This document shows positions 24,771 to 34,559 of a stretch of DNA of 64,000 bases, in pieces. Both the position numbers and the translations under genes were made by a program. The stretch is from the NCBI GenBank assembly GCA_963082875.1, contig OY720098.1, forward strand, positions 10,416,001-10,480,000, read 5' to 3'. Source of the stretch: Corella eumyota (Eukaryota > Chordata > Ascidiacea > Phlebobranchia > Corellidae). Position 1 is the stretch's first letter. Every line of letters begins with the position of its first letter. A model generated the notes under the pieces. That model ran no database searches. It had not been told where the DNA came from and saw only the letters and a program-made list of their open reading frames with translations.

Positions 24771-26563
24771 TTTTGGGTTTAATTAGGTCACGTGATATTT
24801 TTGGCCAATGATATTGCATTCAAATTTTTTGAAAAAAAACAAAAAATTTTAAATCGATAAATAATTAATGTGTTAGAACTGCACAGGTCCAATTACCGTG
24901 TTTACATAATATTTTTCAAAAATATTAATATTCATAAAAGTAATGACACTTTTATTAAAAATTTTGTATTTTATTAGACGCGCATTGGCCTAACTAACAT
25001 TCAAGATAAAACATTTCGCGAAAATTTTTAGTAAAACAAAAGTTTGAGGTAATTTTTATTTTGGGTTTAATTAGGTCACGTGATATTTTTGGCCAATGAT
25101 ATTGCATACAAATTTTTTTTAAAAAAAATAACAAATTTTAAATCGAAAAATAATTGTTGTGTTAGAACCGCACAAGTTCAATTACCGTGTTTACAAAATA
25201 TTTTTCGAAAATATTAATATTCATAAAAGTTATAAAACTTTTAATAAAAATTTATGAAATCTCAAAACCTAAAGTTTTGTATTATATTAGACGCGCATTG
25301 GCCTAACAACTAACATTCAAAATAAAACATTTTGCGAAAATTTTCAGTAAAACAAAAGTTTGAGTTAATTTTTATTTTGGTTTTCATTAGGTCACGTGAT
25401 ATTTTTGGCCAATGATATTGCATACAAATTTTTTGAAAAAAAATAAAAAATTTTAAATCGAAAAATAATTGTTGTGTTAGAACCGCACAGGTCCAATTAC
25501 CGTGTTTACAAAATATTTTTTGAAAATATTAATATTCATAAAACTTATGACAGTTTTATTAAAAAATTATGAAATCTCAAAACTTAAAATTTTGTATTTT
25601 ATTAGACGCGCATTGGCCTAACTAACATTCAAAATAAAACATTTCGCAAAATTTTTTAGTAAAACAAAAGTTTGAGGTAATTTTTATTTTGGGTTTAATT
25701 AGGTCACGTGATATTTTTGGCCAATGATATTGCATACAAATTTAAAAAAAAATAAATAAAAAATTTTAAATCGAAAAATAATTGTTGTGTTAGAACCGCA
25801 CAGGTCCAATTACCGTGTTTACAAAATATTTTTCGAAAATATTAATATTCATAAAAGTTATGAAACTTTTATTAAAAATTTATGAAAACTTAAAACTTAA
25901 AATTTTGTATTTTATTAGACGCGCATTGGCCTAACTAACATTCAAAATAAAATATTTCGCAAAAATTTTCAGTAAAACAAAAGTTCGAGGTAATTTTTAT
26001 TTTGGGTTTAATTAGGTCACGTGATATTTTTGGCCAATGATATTGCATACAAATTTTTATTATTAATAGAAAATATTAATATTCATAAAAGTTATGAAAC
26101 TTTTATTAAAAATTTATGAAATCTCAAAACCTAAAATTTTGTATTTTATTAGACGCGCATTGGCCTAACTAACATTCAAGATAAAACATTTTGCAAAAAT
26201 TTTGAGTAGAACAAAAGTTTGAGATAATTTTTATTTTGGGTTTAATTAGGTCACGTGATATTTTTGGCCAATGATATTGCATACAAATTTTTTGAAAAAA
26301 AATAAAAAATTTTAAATCGAAAAATATTTGTTGTGTTAGAACCGCACAAGTCCAATTACCGTGTTTACAAAATATTTTTCAAAAATATTAATATTCATAA
26401 AAGTTATGAAACTTTAATTAAAAATTTATGAAATCTCAAAACCTAAAATTTTGTATTTTATTAGACGCGCATTGGCCTAACTAACATTCAAGATAAAACA
26501 TTTCGCGAAAATTTTCAGTAAAACAAAAATTTGAGGTAATTTTTATTTTGGGTTTAATTAGGT

Positions 26564-26650
26564 CAAAAGGTCGCGCGAACAATTCAATGTACGCGAAATA
26601 AAAAAATGTTTTTTTGTTCTTTTAATTATTTTCGAAAATTTCTTAATCTT
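26564..26650 (+). repeat. Right flank repeat of the satellite array
   Basis: Counterpart of 6050-6140. The last satellite unit breaks at TTAATTAGGTCA, which runs straight into AAAGGTCGCGCGAAC and then into the same sequence found left of the array. A more diverged relative is visible near 5860-5960. Confidence 0.6.
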
Positions 26651-26925
26651 GAGCATTAGTTATACCAAAACAGTTCTAAAAAAATTTAAAAATCAATGTC
26701 ATAAATTCGTCATAACTCTCGGAAATATTAATTTTTGCTAAAAAATTTTTGCAAGCACGGCTGTTAGAACAGTGCGGTTTTATTGGTATAGTTATCTTTT
26801 GATTTAAAAAAAAAAAAAAATTTTAAAACTTTTTTACTAGTGTGCTAGGCAAGTGATCATATGACTGGCCCTATGTACGCAAAATACAAAATATTGGTAA
26901 GTTGATTATTTTGAGGAGTCTAAGT

Positions 26926-26998
26926 TGGAAACCAAACCTCGGAACTCAGTACTAAGAGTTGTGTGCCTTTCGCACTGAGCTAACTGCCACGACCTTTC
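26926..26998 (-). repeat. tRNA-like sequence, inverted relative to 5715-5790
   Basis: On the minus strand it holds GTTAGCTCAGTGCG (A-box-like) and GAGGTTTGGTTTCC (decayed B-box). It shares AGCTCA, the GCG after it, a TAGTA block and the GAGGTT block with the left copy, in the same order. It is probably a decayed tRNA-derived SINE rather than a tRNA gene. Confidence 0.4.
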
Positions 26999-27053
26999 AA
27001 TGATGCAAAGTTGTATACATAGCTTAAGTAAGCACTTGTAATAATAAAAAAAA

Positions 27054-27965
27054 CAGATTTATTTGATAAATAAAATATGGTTCGAAAATATTTGATTATT
27101 TTTAACAAAAATTTTTATAAATAAAAAAAGATATGCATAAACATTAACTAAGAATATTACAAACCTTTGAATTTTAATAAACAAACAAGCATTTATATAT
27201 ATAATACTAACAAAAACTAATATTTAACCCAGTTTAAAGTTGGTGATATTAGGATATAAATTATAGTAAATTTTAAATTCTTAAAATTGATTTTTATTAA
27301 ATAAACAAGCATTTAAATATAATAAATAAACGAAAATTATTTTTCTAATATGTTTTTTAATTTCTTATATTATAAAATACATCATACCAAATTTTTAATG
27401 CTTAATGTCGAACTTTAATTTTTAATGAACAAACCAGCATTTAAATATAAAAAACAAACAAGAATTATTTTTTAATTTATTTTCGAATTATAAATATTAT
27501 AAGATAAAACCGACCAAAATTTAAAAACCTAATAACAATCTTTAAATTTTAATAAACAAACACCTATTATTAAGTAATTAGTGATAAAAATTAAAATTTT
27601 AATTTATTTTTAAGTTACTAATATCATGATATACAATTGACCAAGATTTAAAAAATAAATAACAACCTTTAAATTTTAATAAAGAAACACCTTTTAATTA
27701 GTAATTAGTGATAAAAATTAAAATTTTAATTCATTTTGAGTTACTGATATCATGATATACAATTGACCAAGATTAAAAAAATAAATAACAAACTTTAAAT
27801 TTTAATAAATAAACACTTATTAATTAGTAAATAGTGATAATTAAATGTTGTAAATAGTAGAATGAAAACATAATCTGGTAATAAACAATACTAAAATTTC
27901 AGATTTTTAAATTCTAAGGAACTAAAGGTATCTTCTTTCAAAATTGGGACTAGAAAGAATAAAAA
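27054..27965 (+). repeat. Dispersed repeat R1, copy 3 (left part, up to the hexamer array)
   Basis: Begins with the R1 head lacking the T of ACTAG, has internal R1 sequence (partly rearranged around 27200-27420), then three 126-bp units near 27567, 27694 and 27819. It ends in a tail that matches copy 1 (ATCTTCTTTCAAAATT followed by AGAATAAAAA). The element is interrupted here by the simple-repeat array. Confidence 0.6.
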
Positions 27966-27972
27966 TAATAAA

Positions 27973-28029
<57 letters not shown>

Positions 28030-31000
28030 GATAGTGATAGTGATAGTGATAGTGATAGTGATAGTGATAGTGATAGTGATAGTGATAGTGATAGTGATAG
28101 TGATAGTGATAGTGATAGTGATAGTGATAGTGATAGTGATAGTGATAGTGATAGTGATAGTGATAGTGATAGTGATAGTGATAGTGATAGTGATAGTGAT
28201 AGTGATAGTGATAGTGATAGTGATAGTGATAGTGATAGTGATAGTGATAGTGATAGTGATAGTGATAGTGATAGTGATAGTGATAGTGATAGTGATAGTG
28301 ATAGTGATAGTGATAGTGATAGTGATAGTGATAGTGATAGTGATAGTGATAGTGATAGTGATAGTGATAGTGATAGTGATAGTGATAGTGATAGTGATAG
28401 TGATAGTGATAGTGATAGTGATAGTGATAGTGATAGTGATAGTGATAGTGATAGTGATAGTGATAGTGATAGTGATAGTGATAGTGATAGTGATAGTGAT
28501 AGTGATAGTGATAGTGATAGTGATAGTGATAGTGATAGTGATAGTGATAGTGATAGTGATAGTGATAGTGATAGTGATAGTGATAGTGATAGTGATAGTG
28601 ATAGTGATAGTGATAGTGATAGTGATAGTGATAGTGATAGTGATAGTGATAGTGATAGTGATAGTGATAGTGATAGTGATAGTGATAGTGATAGTGATAG
28701 TGATAGTGATAGTGATAGTGATAGTGATAGTGATAGTGATAGTGATAGTGATAGTGATAGTGATAGTGATAGTGATAGTGATAGTGATAGTGATAGTGAT
28801 AGTGATAGTGATAGTGATAGTGATAGTGATAGTGATAGTGATAGTGATAGTGATAGTGATAGTGATAGTGATAGTGATAGTGATAGTGATAGTGATAGTG
28901 ATAGTGATAGTGATAGTGATAGTGATAGTGATAGTGATAGTGATAGTGATAGTGATAGTGATAGTGATAGTGATAGTGATAGTGATAGTGATAGTGATAG
29001 TGATAGTGATAGTGATAGTGATAGTGATAGTGATAGTGATAGTGATAGTGATAGTGATAGTGATAGTGATAGTGATAGTGATAGTGATAGTGATAGTGAT
29101 AGTGATAGTGATAGTGATAGTGATAGTGATAGTGATAGTGATAGTGATAGTGATAGTGATAGTGATAGTGATAGTGATAGTGATAGTGATAGTGATAGTG
29201 ATAGTGATAGTGATAGTGATAGTGATAGTGATAGTGATAGTGATAGTGATAGTGATAGTGATAGTGATAGTGATAGTGATAGTGATAGTGATAGTGATAG
29301 TGATAGTGATAGTGATAGTGATAGTGATAGTGATAGTGATAGTGATAGTGATAGTGATAGTGATAGTGATAGTGATAGTGATAGTGATAGTGATAGTGAT
29401 AGTGATAGTGATAGTGATAGTGATAGTGATAGTGATAGTGATAGTGATAGTGATAGTGATAGTGATAGTGATAGTGATAGTGATAGTGATAGTGATAGTG
29501 ATAGTGATAGTGATAGTGATAGTGATAGTGATAGTGATAGTGATAGTGATAGTGATAGTGATAGTGATAGTGATAGTGATAGTGATAGTGATAGTGATAG
29601 TGATAGTGATAGTGATAGTGATAGTGATAGTGATAGTGATAGTGATAGTGATAGTGATAGTGATAGTGATAGTGATAGTGATAGTGATAGTGATAGTGAT
29701 AGTGATAGTGATAGTGATAGTGATAGTGATAGTGATAGTGATAGTGATAGTGATAGTGATAGTGATAGTGATAGTGATAGTGATAGTGATAGTGATAGTG
29801 ATAGTGATAGTGATAGTGATAGTGATAGTGATAGTGATAGTGATAGTGATAGTGATAGTGATAGTGATAGTGATAGTGATAGTGATAGTGATAGTGATAG
29901 TGATAGTGATAGTGATAGTGATAGTGATAGTGATAGTGATAGTGATAGTGATAGTGATAGTGATAGTGATAGTGATAGTGATAGTGATAGTGATAGTGAT
30001 AGTGATAGTGATAGTGATAGTGATAGTGATAGTGATAGTGATAGTGATAGTGATAGTGATAGTGATAGTGATAGTGATAGTGATAGTGATAGTGATAGTG
30101 ATAGTGATAGTGATAGTGATAGTGATAGTGATAGTGATAGTGATAGTGATAGTGATAGTGATAGTGATAGTGATAGTGATAGTGATAGTGATAGTGATAG
30201 TGATAGTGATAGTGATAGTGATAGTGATAGTGATAGTGATAGTGATAGTGATAGTGATAGTGATAGTGATAGTGATAGTGATAGTGATAGTGATAGTGAT
30301 AGTGATAGTGATAGTGATAGTGATAGTGATAGTGATAGTGATAGTGATAGTGATAGTGATAGTGATAGTGATAGTGATAGTGATAGTGATAGTGATAGTG
30401 ATAGTGATAGTGATAGTGATAGTGATAGTGATAGTGATAGTGATAGTGATAGTGATAGTGATAGTGATAGTGATAGTGATAGTGATAGTGATAGTGATAG
30501 TGATAGTGATAGTGATAGTGATAGTGATAGTGATAGTGATAGTGATAGTGATAGTGATAGTGATAGTGATAGTGATAGTGATAGTGATAGTGATAGTGAT
30601 AGTGATAGTGATAGTGATAGTGATAGTGATAGTGATAGTGATAGTGATAGTGATAGTGATAGTGATAGTGATAGTGATAGTGATAGTGATAGTGATAGTG
30701 ATAGTGATAGTGATAGTGATAGTGATAGTGATAGTGATAGTGATAGTGATAGTGATAGTGATAGTGATAGTGATAGTGATAGTGATAGTGATAGTGATAG
30801 TGATAGTGATAGTGATAGTGATAGTGATAGTGATAGTGATAGTGATAGTGATAGTGATAGTGATAGTGATAGTGATAGTGATAGTGATAGTGATAGTGAT
30901 AGTGATAGTGATAGTGATAGTGATAGTGATAGTGATAGTGATAGTGATAGTGATAGTGATAGTGATAGTGATAGTGATAGTGATAGTGATAGTGATAGTG

Positions 31001-31602
31001 ATAGTGATAGTGATAGTGATAGTGATAGTGATAGTGATAGTGATAGTGATAGTGATAGTGATAGTGATAGTGATAGTGATAGTGATAGTGATAGTGATAG
31101 TGATAGTGATAGTGATAGTGATAGTGATAGTGATAGTGATAGTGATAGTGATAGTGATAGTGATAGTGATAGTGATAGTGATAGTGATAGTGATAGTGAT
31201 AGTGATAGTGATAGTGATAGTGATAGTGATAGTGATAGTGATAGTGATAGTGATAGTGATAGTGATAGTGATAGTGATAGTGATAGTGATAGTGATAGTG
31301 ATAGTGATAGTGATAGTGATAGTGATAGTGATAGTGATAGTGATAGTGATAGTGATAGTGATAGTGATAGTGATAGTGATAGTGATAGTGATAGTGATAG
31401 TGATAGTGATAGTGATAGTGATAGTGATAGTGATAGTGATAGTGATAGTGATAGTGATAGTGATAGTGATAGTGATAGTGATAGTGATAGTGATAGTGAT
31501 AGTGATAGTGATAGTGATAGTGATAGTGATAGTGATAGTGATAGTGATAGTGATAGTGATAGTGATAGTGATAGTGATAATGATAATGATAATAATAATA
31601 AT
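27966..31602 (+). repeat. (AGTGAT)n microsatellite/minisatellite, 591 pure units, with graded edges
   Basis: The pure core runs from 28033 to 31578 (3546 bp, 591 copies of AGTGAT) with no interruption that I can find. The left edge is (AAT)n, then five AATGAT units at 28003-28032. The right edge is two AATGAT units at 31579-31590, then four AAT units. The sequence is open in five of six frames, which produces very long but meaningless Val-Ile or Ile-Thr frames. It lies inside an R1 element. Confidence 0.97.
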
Positions 31603-31660
31603 TATAATGACAATAACAATATGTTTCGAAAAAAGATTTCGAACCATAATTAATTATGTA
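31603..31660 (+). repeat. R1 copy 3, right end after the hexamer array
   Basis: GACAATAACAATATGTTTCG and the following GATTTCGAAC match the end of R1 copy 4 at about 32175-32212. This confirms that the array split one R1 element. From 31661 to 31840 I see nothing identifiable. Confidence 0.5.
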
Positions 31661-31840
31661 ACATCGTTAAACCATTGTAAAAATACTTATTGAAAAAGTA
31701 CTAGTATTCATTTTGAAGATTAACGATTTTTGAGTATTATGTATATAAGGTAGTCAGGTTAACTTAAAAACGGTGTCATTGACTATCCCTTTTTCTTATT
31801 TTTTTATTTAGAAAATAAAAAGGGCTAATAACAAATTAAT

Positions 31841-32220
31841 ACTAGATTTATTTGATAAATAAAATATGGTTCGGAATTATTTGATTATTTGTAGCATCTT
31901 TATACATAAAAAAAAAGATGTGCATAAACATTAACTAATTATATTACATATCTTTGATTTTTAGTAAACAAACAAATATATTATACAAACAAAAGTTTAT
32001 ATTTTAACCTAGTTTTTAGTTGTCGATATCAGGAAATACATTATACTAAATTTTAAATTCCTAAAATTGATTTTTGATTTTTATTAAATAAACAAGATTT
32101 TAAATATGATAAATAAATAAATAAACAAAAATTTAATTTTTAATCCATTTTTGAGTTATAATAATAAAAATACTAACAATAACAATATGTTTCGAAATCT
32201 AAGATTTCGAACTAGAATTA
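31841..32220 (+). repeat. Dispersed repeat R1, copy 4 (internally shortened)
   Basis: Begins ACTAGATTTATTTGATAAAT and lacks the 126-bp units. It ends in a perfect hairpin, TTCGAAATC (32191-32199), TAA, GATTTCGAA (32203-32211), then CTAG. At the place matching the hexamer array it has only a short ATAATAATAAAAATACTAAC tract, so it shows the unexpanded state. Confidence 0.55.
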
Positions 32221-32604
32221 CTGATTGTAGATATGAACAAGGCTAGGTTACGAAAATTTTAAAAGTTTTGTTTGCATGGCGACCAAAATATTATAATACA
32301 ATAGTTAATAAAATAAAATAGCGCCATAAATACGTTACGAAATGTTTCGTTTATTTAACTAGTGAATGGTTTATTTAATTTGCAAATTTTAAATATATTG
32401 TTGTACTTTCGCTTCGTATTTGGACAATATATTAGTGTCACCACAAACACAACTAACACACACTAACAAAATAATACGATAAGCTAACATCAGCCAACAC
32501 TAAAACAATGGTCATGCTTTAGTTGCTAAAACATGAACAATATGGACATTTAAAATGTTGTCGAACATATTCACTTCTAACTTACAAACTTTTTCCGCCC
32601 CCAG
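32221..32604. other. Spacer without recognisable gene
   Basis: AT-rich up to about 32400, then more mixed in composition. There is no exon that I can support. It ends in a pyrimidine-rich stretch (CTTTTTCCGCCCCCAG) that could serve as a splice acceptor. Confidence 0.35.
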
Positions 32605-32683
32605 TCCAAACACTCAAACTTACACCTGAAAAGCTCCCGAAAGAGGACCCAGAACTCCTATTCGGAGATGCGGCGCGGGCCAG
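32605..32683 (+). CDS. Candidate orphan exon (unidentified)
   Basis: A patch of much higher GC than its surroundings, bounded by CGCCCCCAG and GCCAG|GTAGGG. In one frame it reads QTLKLTPEKLPKEDPELLFG followed by DAARA, which looks protein-like. I do not recognise the family. No ATG lies in frame just upstream, so it would be an internal exon of an unseen plus-strand gene or a captured gene fragment. A frame through SKHSNLHLKSS is also open, so the reading is uncertain. Confidence 0.3.
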
Positions 32684-32745
32684 GTAGGGTTTCTTTCGCA
32701 ACGTCATGATATCCTGTGACGTCATGTCTGGTATAGTGTCGTGCT

Positions 32746-32764
32746 GTTCTACAGGCTGTAGAAC
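32746..32764. promoter_or_regulatory. Perfect 9-bp inverted repeat in a GC-richer patch
   Basis: GTTCTACAG, G, CTGTAGAAC. It lies 22 bp after a TGACGTCA site (32717-32724). The role is unknown; a dimeric protein site or the relic of a mobile element is possible. Confidence 0.45.
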
Positions 32765-32811
32765 GGGTAAATCTGCTTACAAGTCAAAGTTAGCCATCTT
32801 AATGCTCTTTA

Positions 32812-33240
32812 TGAGACTCTTATTGGCCTAACTATCACTCAAGATAAAACATTTTGCAAAAATTTTTCAGTAGAACAAAAGTTTGAGCTAATTTTTTTTG
32901 GGTTAGTTAGGTCACGTGATATTTTTGGCCAATGATATTGCATACAAATTAAAAATAATATAAAAAATTTTAAACTGAAAAATAACTGTTCTTTTAAAAC
33001 CGCACAGGTCCAATTAACGTGTATACAAAATATTTTTTTTAAATATTAATATTCATAAAAGTCATGGCACTTTTATTAAAATTAATAAAATCTCAAAGCC
33101 TAAAATATTTCATTTTATTAGATGCACATTGGCCTAACTAACATTCAAGATAAAACATTTTGCAAAAATTTTTAGCAGAACAAAAGTTAATTTAGCAGGA
33201 CAAAAGCTAATTTTTATTTTGTATATTATTAGGTTAGGCT
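32812..33240 (+). repeat. Orphan satellite monomers outside the main array
   Basis: About 1.4 diverged units of the 311-bp satellite, same orientation, 6 kb beyond the array. The stretch TTAGGTCACGTGATATTTTT plus GGCCAATGATATTGCATACA is intact, while the A/T-run and the second half carry many changes. Confidence 0.8.
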
Positions 33241-33399
33241 ATGTCAAATGGCTTTGTAATCGATAATATTTTTGTTTGATTTACAAATAGAGTTGGAAAT
33301 ATGATATTGATATATTGTAATTGCATTATTGACAATTTTAGCCTTTTATTTTTATTGAAACAAAGTTAAAAACTATAATCTTTAAGCTTAATATTCCAT

Positions 33400-33960
33400 A
33401 TTCCCTTTAATTTATACCATATAACATGTCAAAAAAAATTCCTAACATTCAAAAATCTTAAATCAAAATTTAATCTCGCCAATAAAACCAGATCAGCCTT
33501 ATTAACGTATTTTTGAATAATTTTTACAAAATATTAATATTTTATATTTTGTAATAATAAAGTTATGACACAAAAACTAAATTTTTTTGTTAAGAAAAAA
33601 CTCGAAATTAAACATTTTATTAGATGCACATTAACCTGACTAACATACTAGAAAAACAAATTCAAAAAATACTGAGCCTTTTTTTATTTGACGATGTTGA
33701 TCCCTTATGACCTTACAACATAAAACATAAGCAAAAAAAATTCCAAAAATTAAAAAAATTTTAAATCAAATTTTAACATTACTGATAAAACAACCTTGGT
33801 CTTACTAACGTATTTCCGAAAAAAATTACCAAAAAAACAATTATAAGTAGTAAAGTAATTACAAAAAAGTATTTAAAAAAACTAATATATTTTTAAAAAA
33901 ATCTCAATAATTAATAAATTTATGACACAAAAACAAAATTTAAAGTATACACATATTTTT
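33400..33960 (+). repeat. Highly decayed satellite-like monomers
   Basis: Scattered matches to the monomer in the same order: AAATTTAATC, AAAATATTAATATT, AAAGTTATGACAC, ATTTTATTAGATGCACATTA and CTAACATAC, then a second weaker round. These are probably old units at the edge of a formerly larger array. Confidence 0.45.
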
Positions 33961-34427
33961 AGTATTACCTTTATTTCTTTTTTAACCATTTTTACTATCT
34001 AACCTAAAAATTACTCTTATAACCACAACCATATCACAGTTATAAGCTTATACCTACCAGTTGAAGCCTACTTACAAAAAATTAAATAAAAAAGAAACCT
34101 TTATTTCTTAACGAGGTAAGTTTGGAAAGTAGACTGTAACGAATGGCGTGAAAATCACAGTTGCACTTGCCTACTGAGTTAGTTATTTGTTTTGGCACCT
34201 TCTGATAAGGCGATCTAACGTTTTGACACGAATTAAAAACTTTATGCCATGTGACTTGGAAGGAATTGTGTTTAAAATAACCGATTGCATGGTTACAGTT
34301 TTTGTTATACTAAAGTGACGTCAACTTGTATAACTTAGCCAAGATAGTACTGAATGTCTCACTTAAATGGTTTCTAAAAAATGTCACTTTTTTACATTGT
34401 CACATTTTTAATAAAAATGTTTTACAG
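33961..34427. other. Spacer without recognisable gene
   Basis: Mixed AT-rich sequence with one TGACGTCA site at 34316-34323. I see no exon. Confidence 0.3.
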
Positions 34428-34542
34428 AAGAAGAAAGGTTTATGCAGCAGCAAGCAAAAACAACACTATTATTTTCCTACAAATTATTTCACAGAGATTA
34501 GAGATATACAAATGGCATCAAATCAGTAAATTGGGTAAATAA
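34428..34542 (+). CDS. Weak candidate terminal exon (unidentified)
   Basis: Follows TGTTTTACAG and reads RKVYAAASKNNTIIFLQIIS then QRLEIYKWHQISKLGK and a stop. Its phase (one leading base) fits the candidate exon at 32605-32683, which ends with two bases. A second frame is also open here (stop at 34527-34529), so chance cannot be excluded. An AATAAA-type signal follows near 34600. Confidence 0.18.
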
Positions 34543-34559
34543 TTTCTTTTTTTCTATAG

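Larger units (their letters stand above)
6141..26563 (+). repeat. Satellite array, about 311-bp monomer, about 65 units
   Basis: Head-to-tail tandem array filling 20.4 kb. Each unit holds a core TTAGGTCACGTGATATTTTT, then GGCCAATGATATTGCATAC, an A/T-run of variable length, AGAACCGCACAGGTCCAATT, TATTTTTCGAAAATATT, ACGCGCATTGGCCTAACTAA and CAAGATAAAACATTT. Spacing of the core is about 305-315 bp, the variation coming mainly from the A/T-run. Units contain stops in all frames beyond about 60 codons, and the recurring short open frames are by-products of the tandem structure. The length is close to two nucleosome repeats, which is an inference only. No match to a named satellite family is claimed. 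Confidence 0.95.

Noticed and set aside
6141-26563. Satellite as a centromere with CENP-B boxes
   Set aside because: I found no match to the CENP-B box consensus in the monomer. Higher-order structure alone does not show centromere function.
28033-31578. Telomere- or CRISPR-like array
   Set aside because: The hexamer AGTGAT is not a known telomere repeat and there are no spacers. It is a simple tandem repeat embedded in a dispersed element.
27922-31693. Two open frames of about 1,240 codons, one on each strand
   Set aside because: They are translations of the AGTGAT hexamer array (Val-Ile or Ile-Thr repeats) with short unrelated ends. Five of six frames are open because of the repeat unit, so this is no evidence of a gene.
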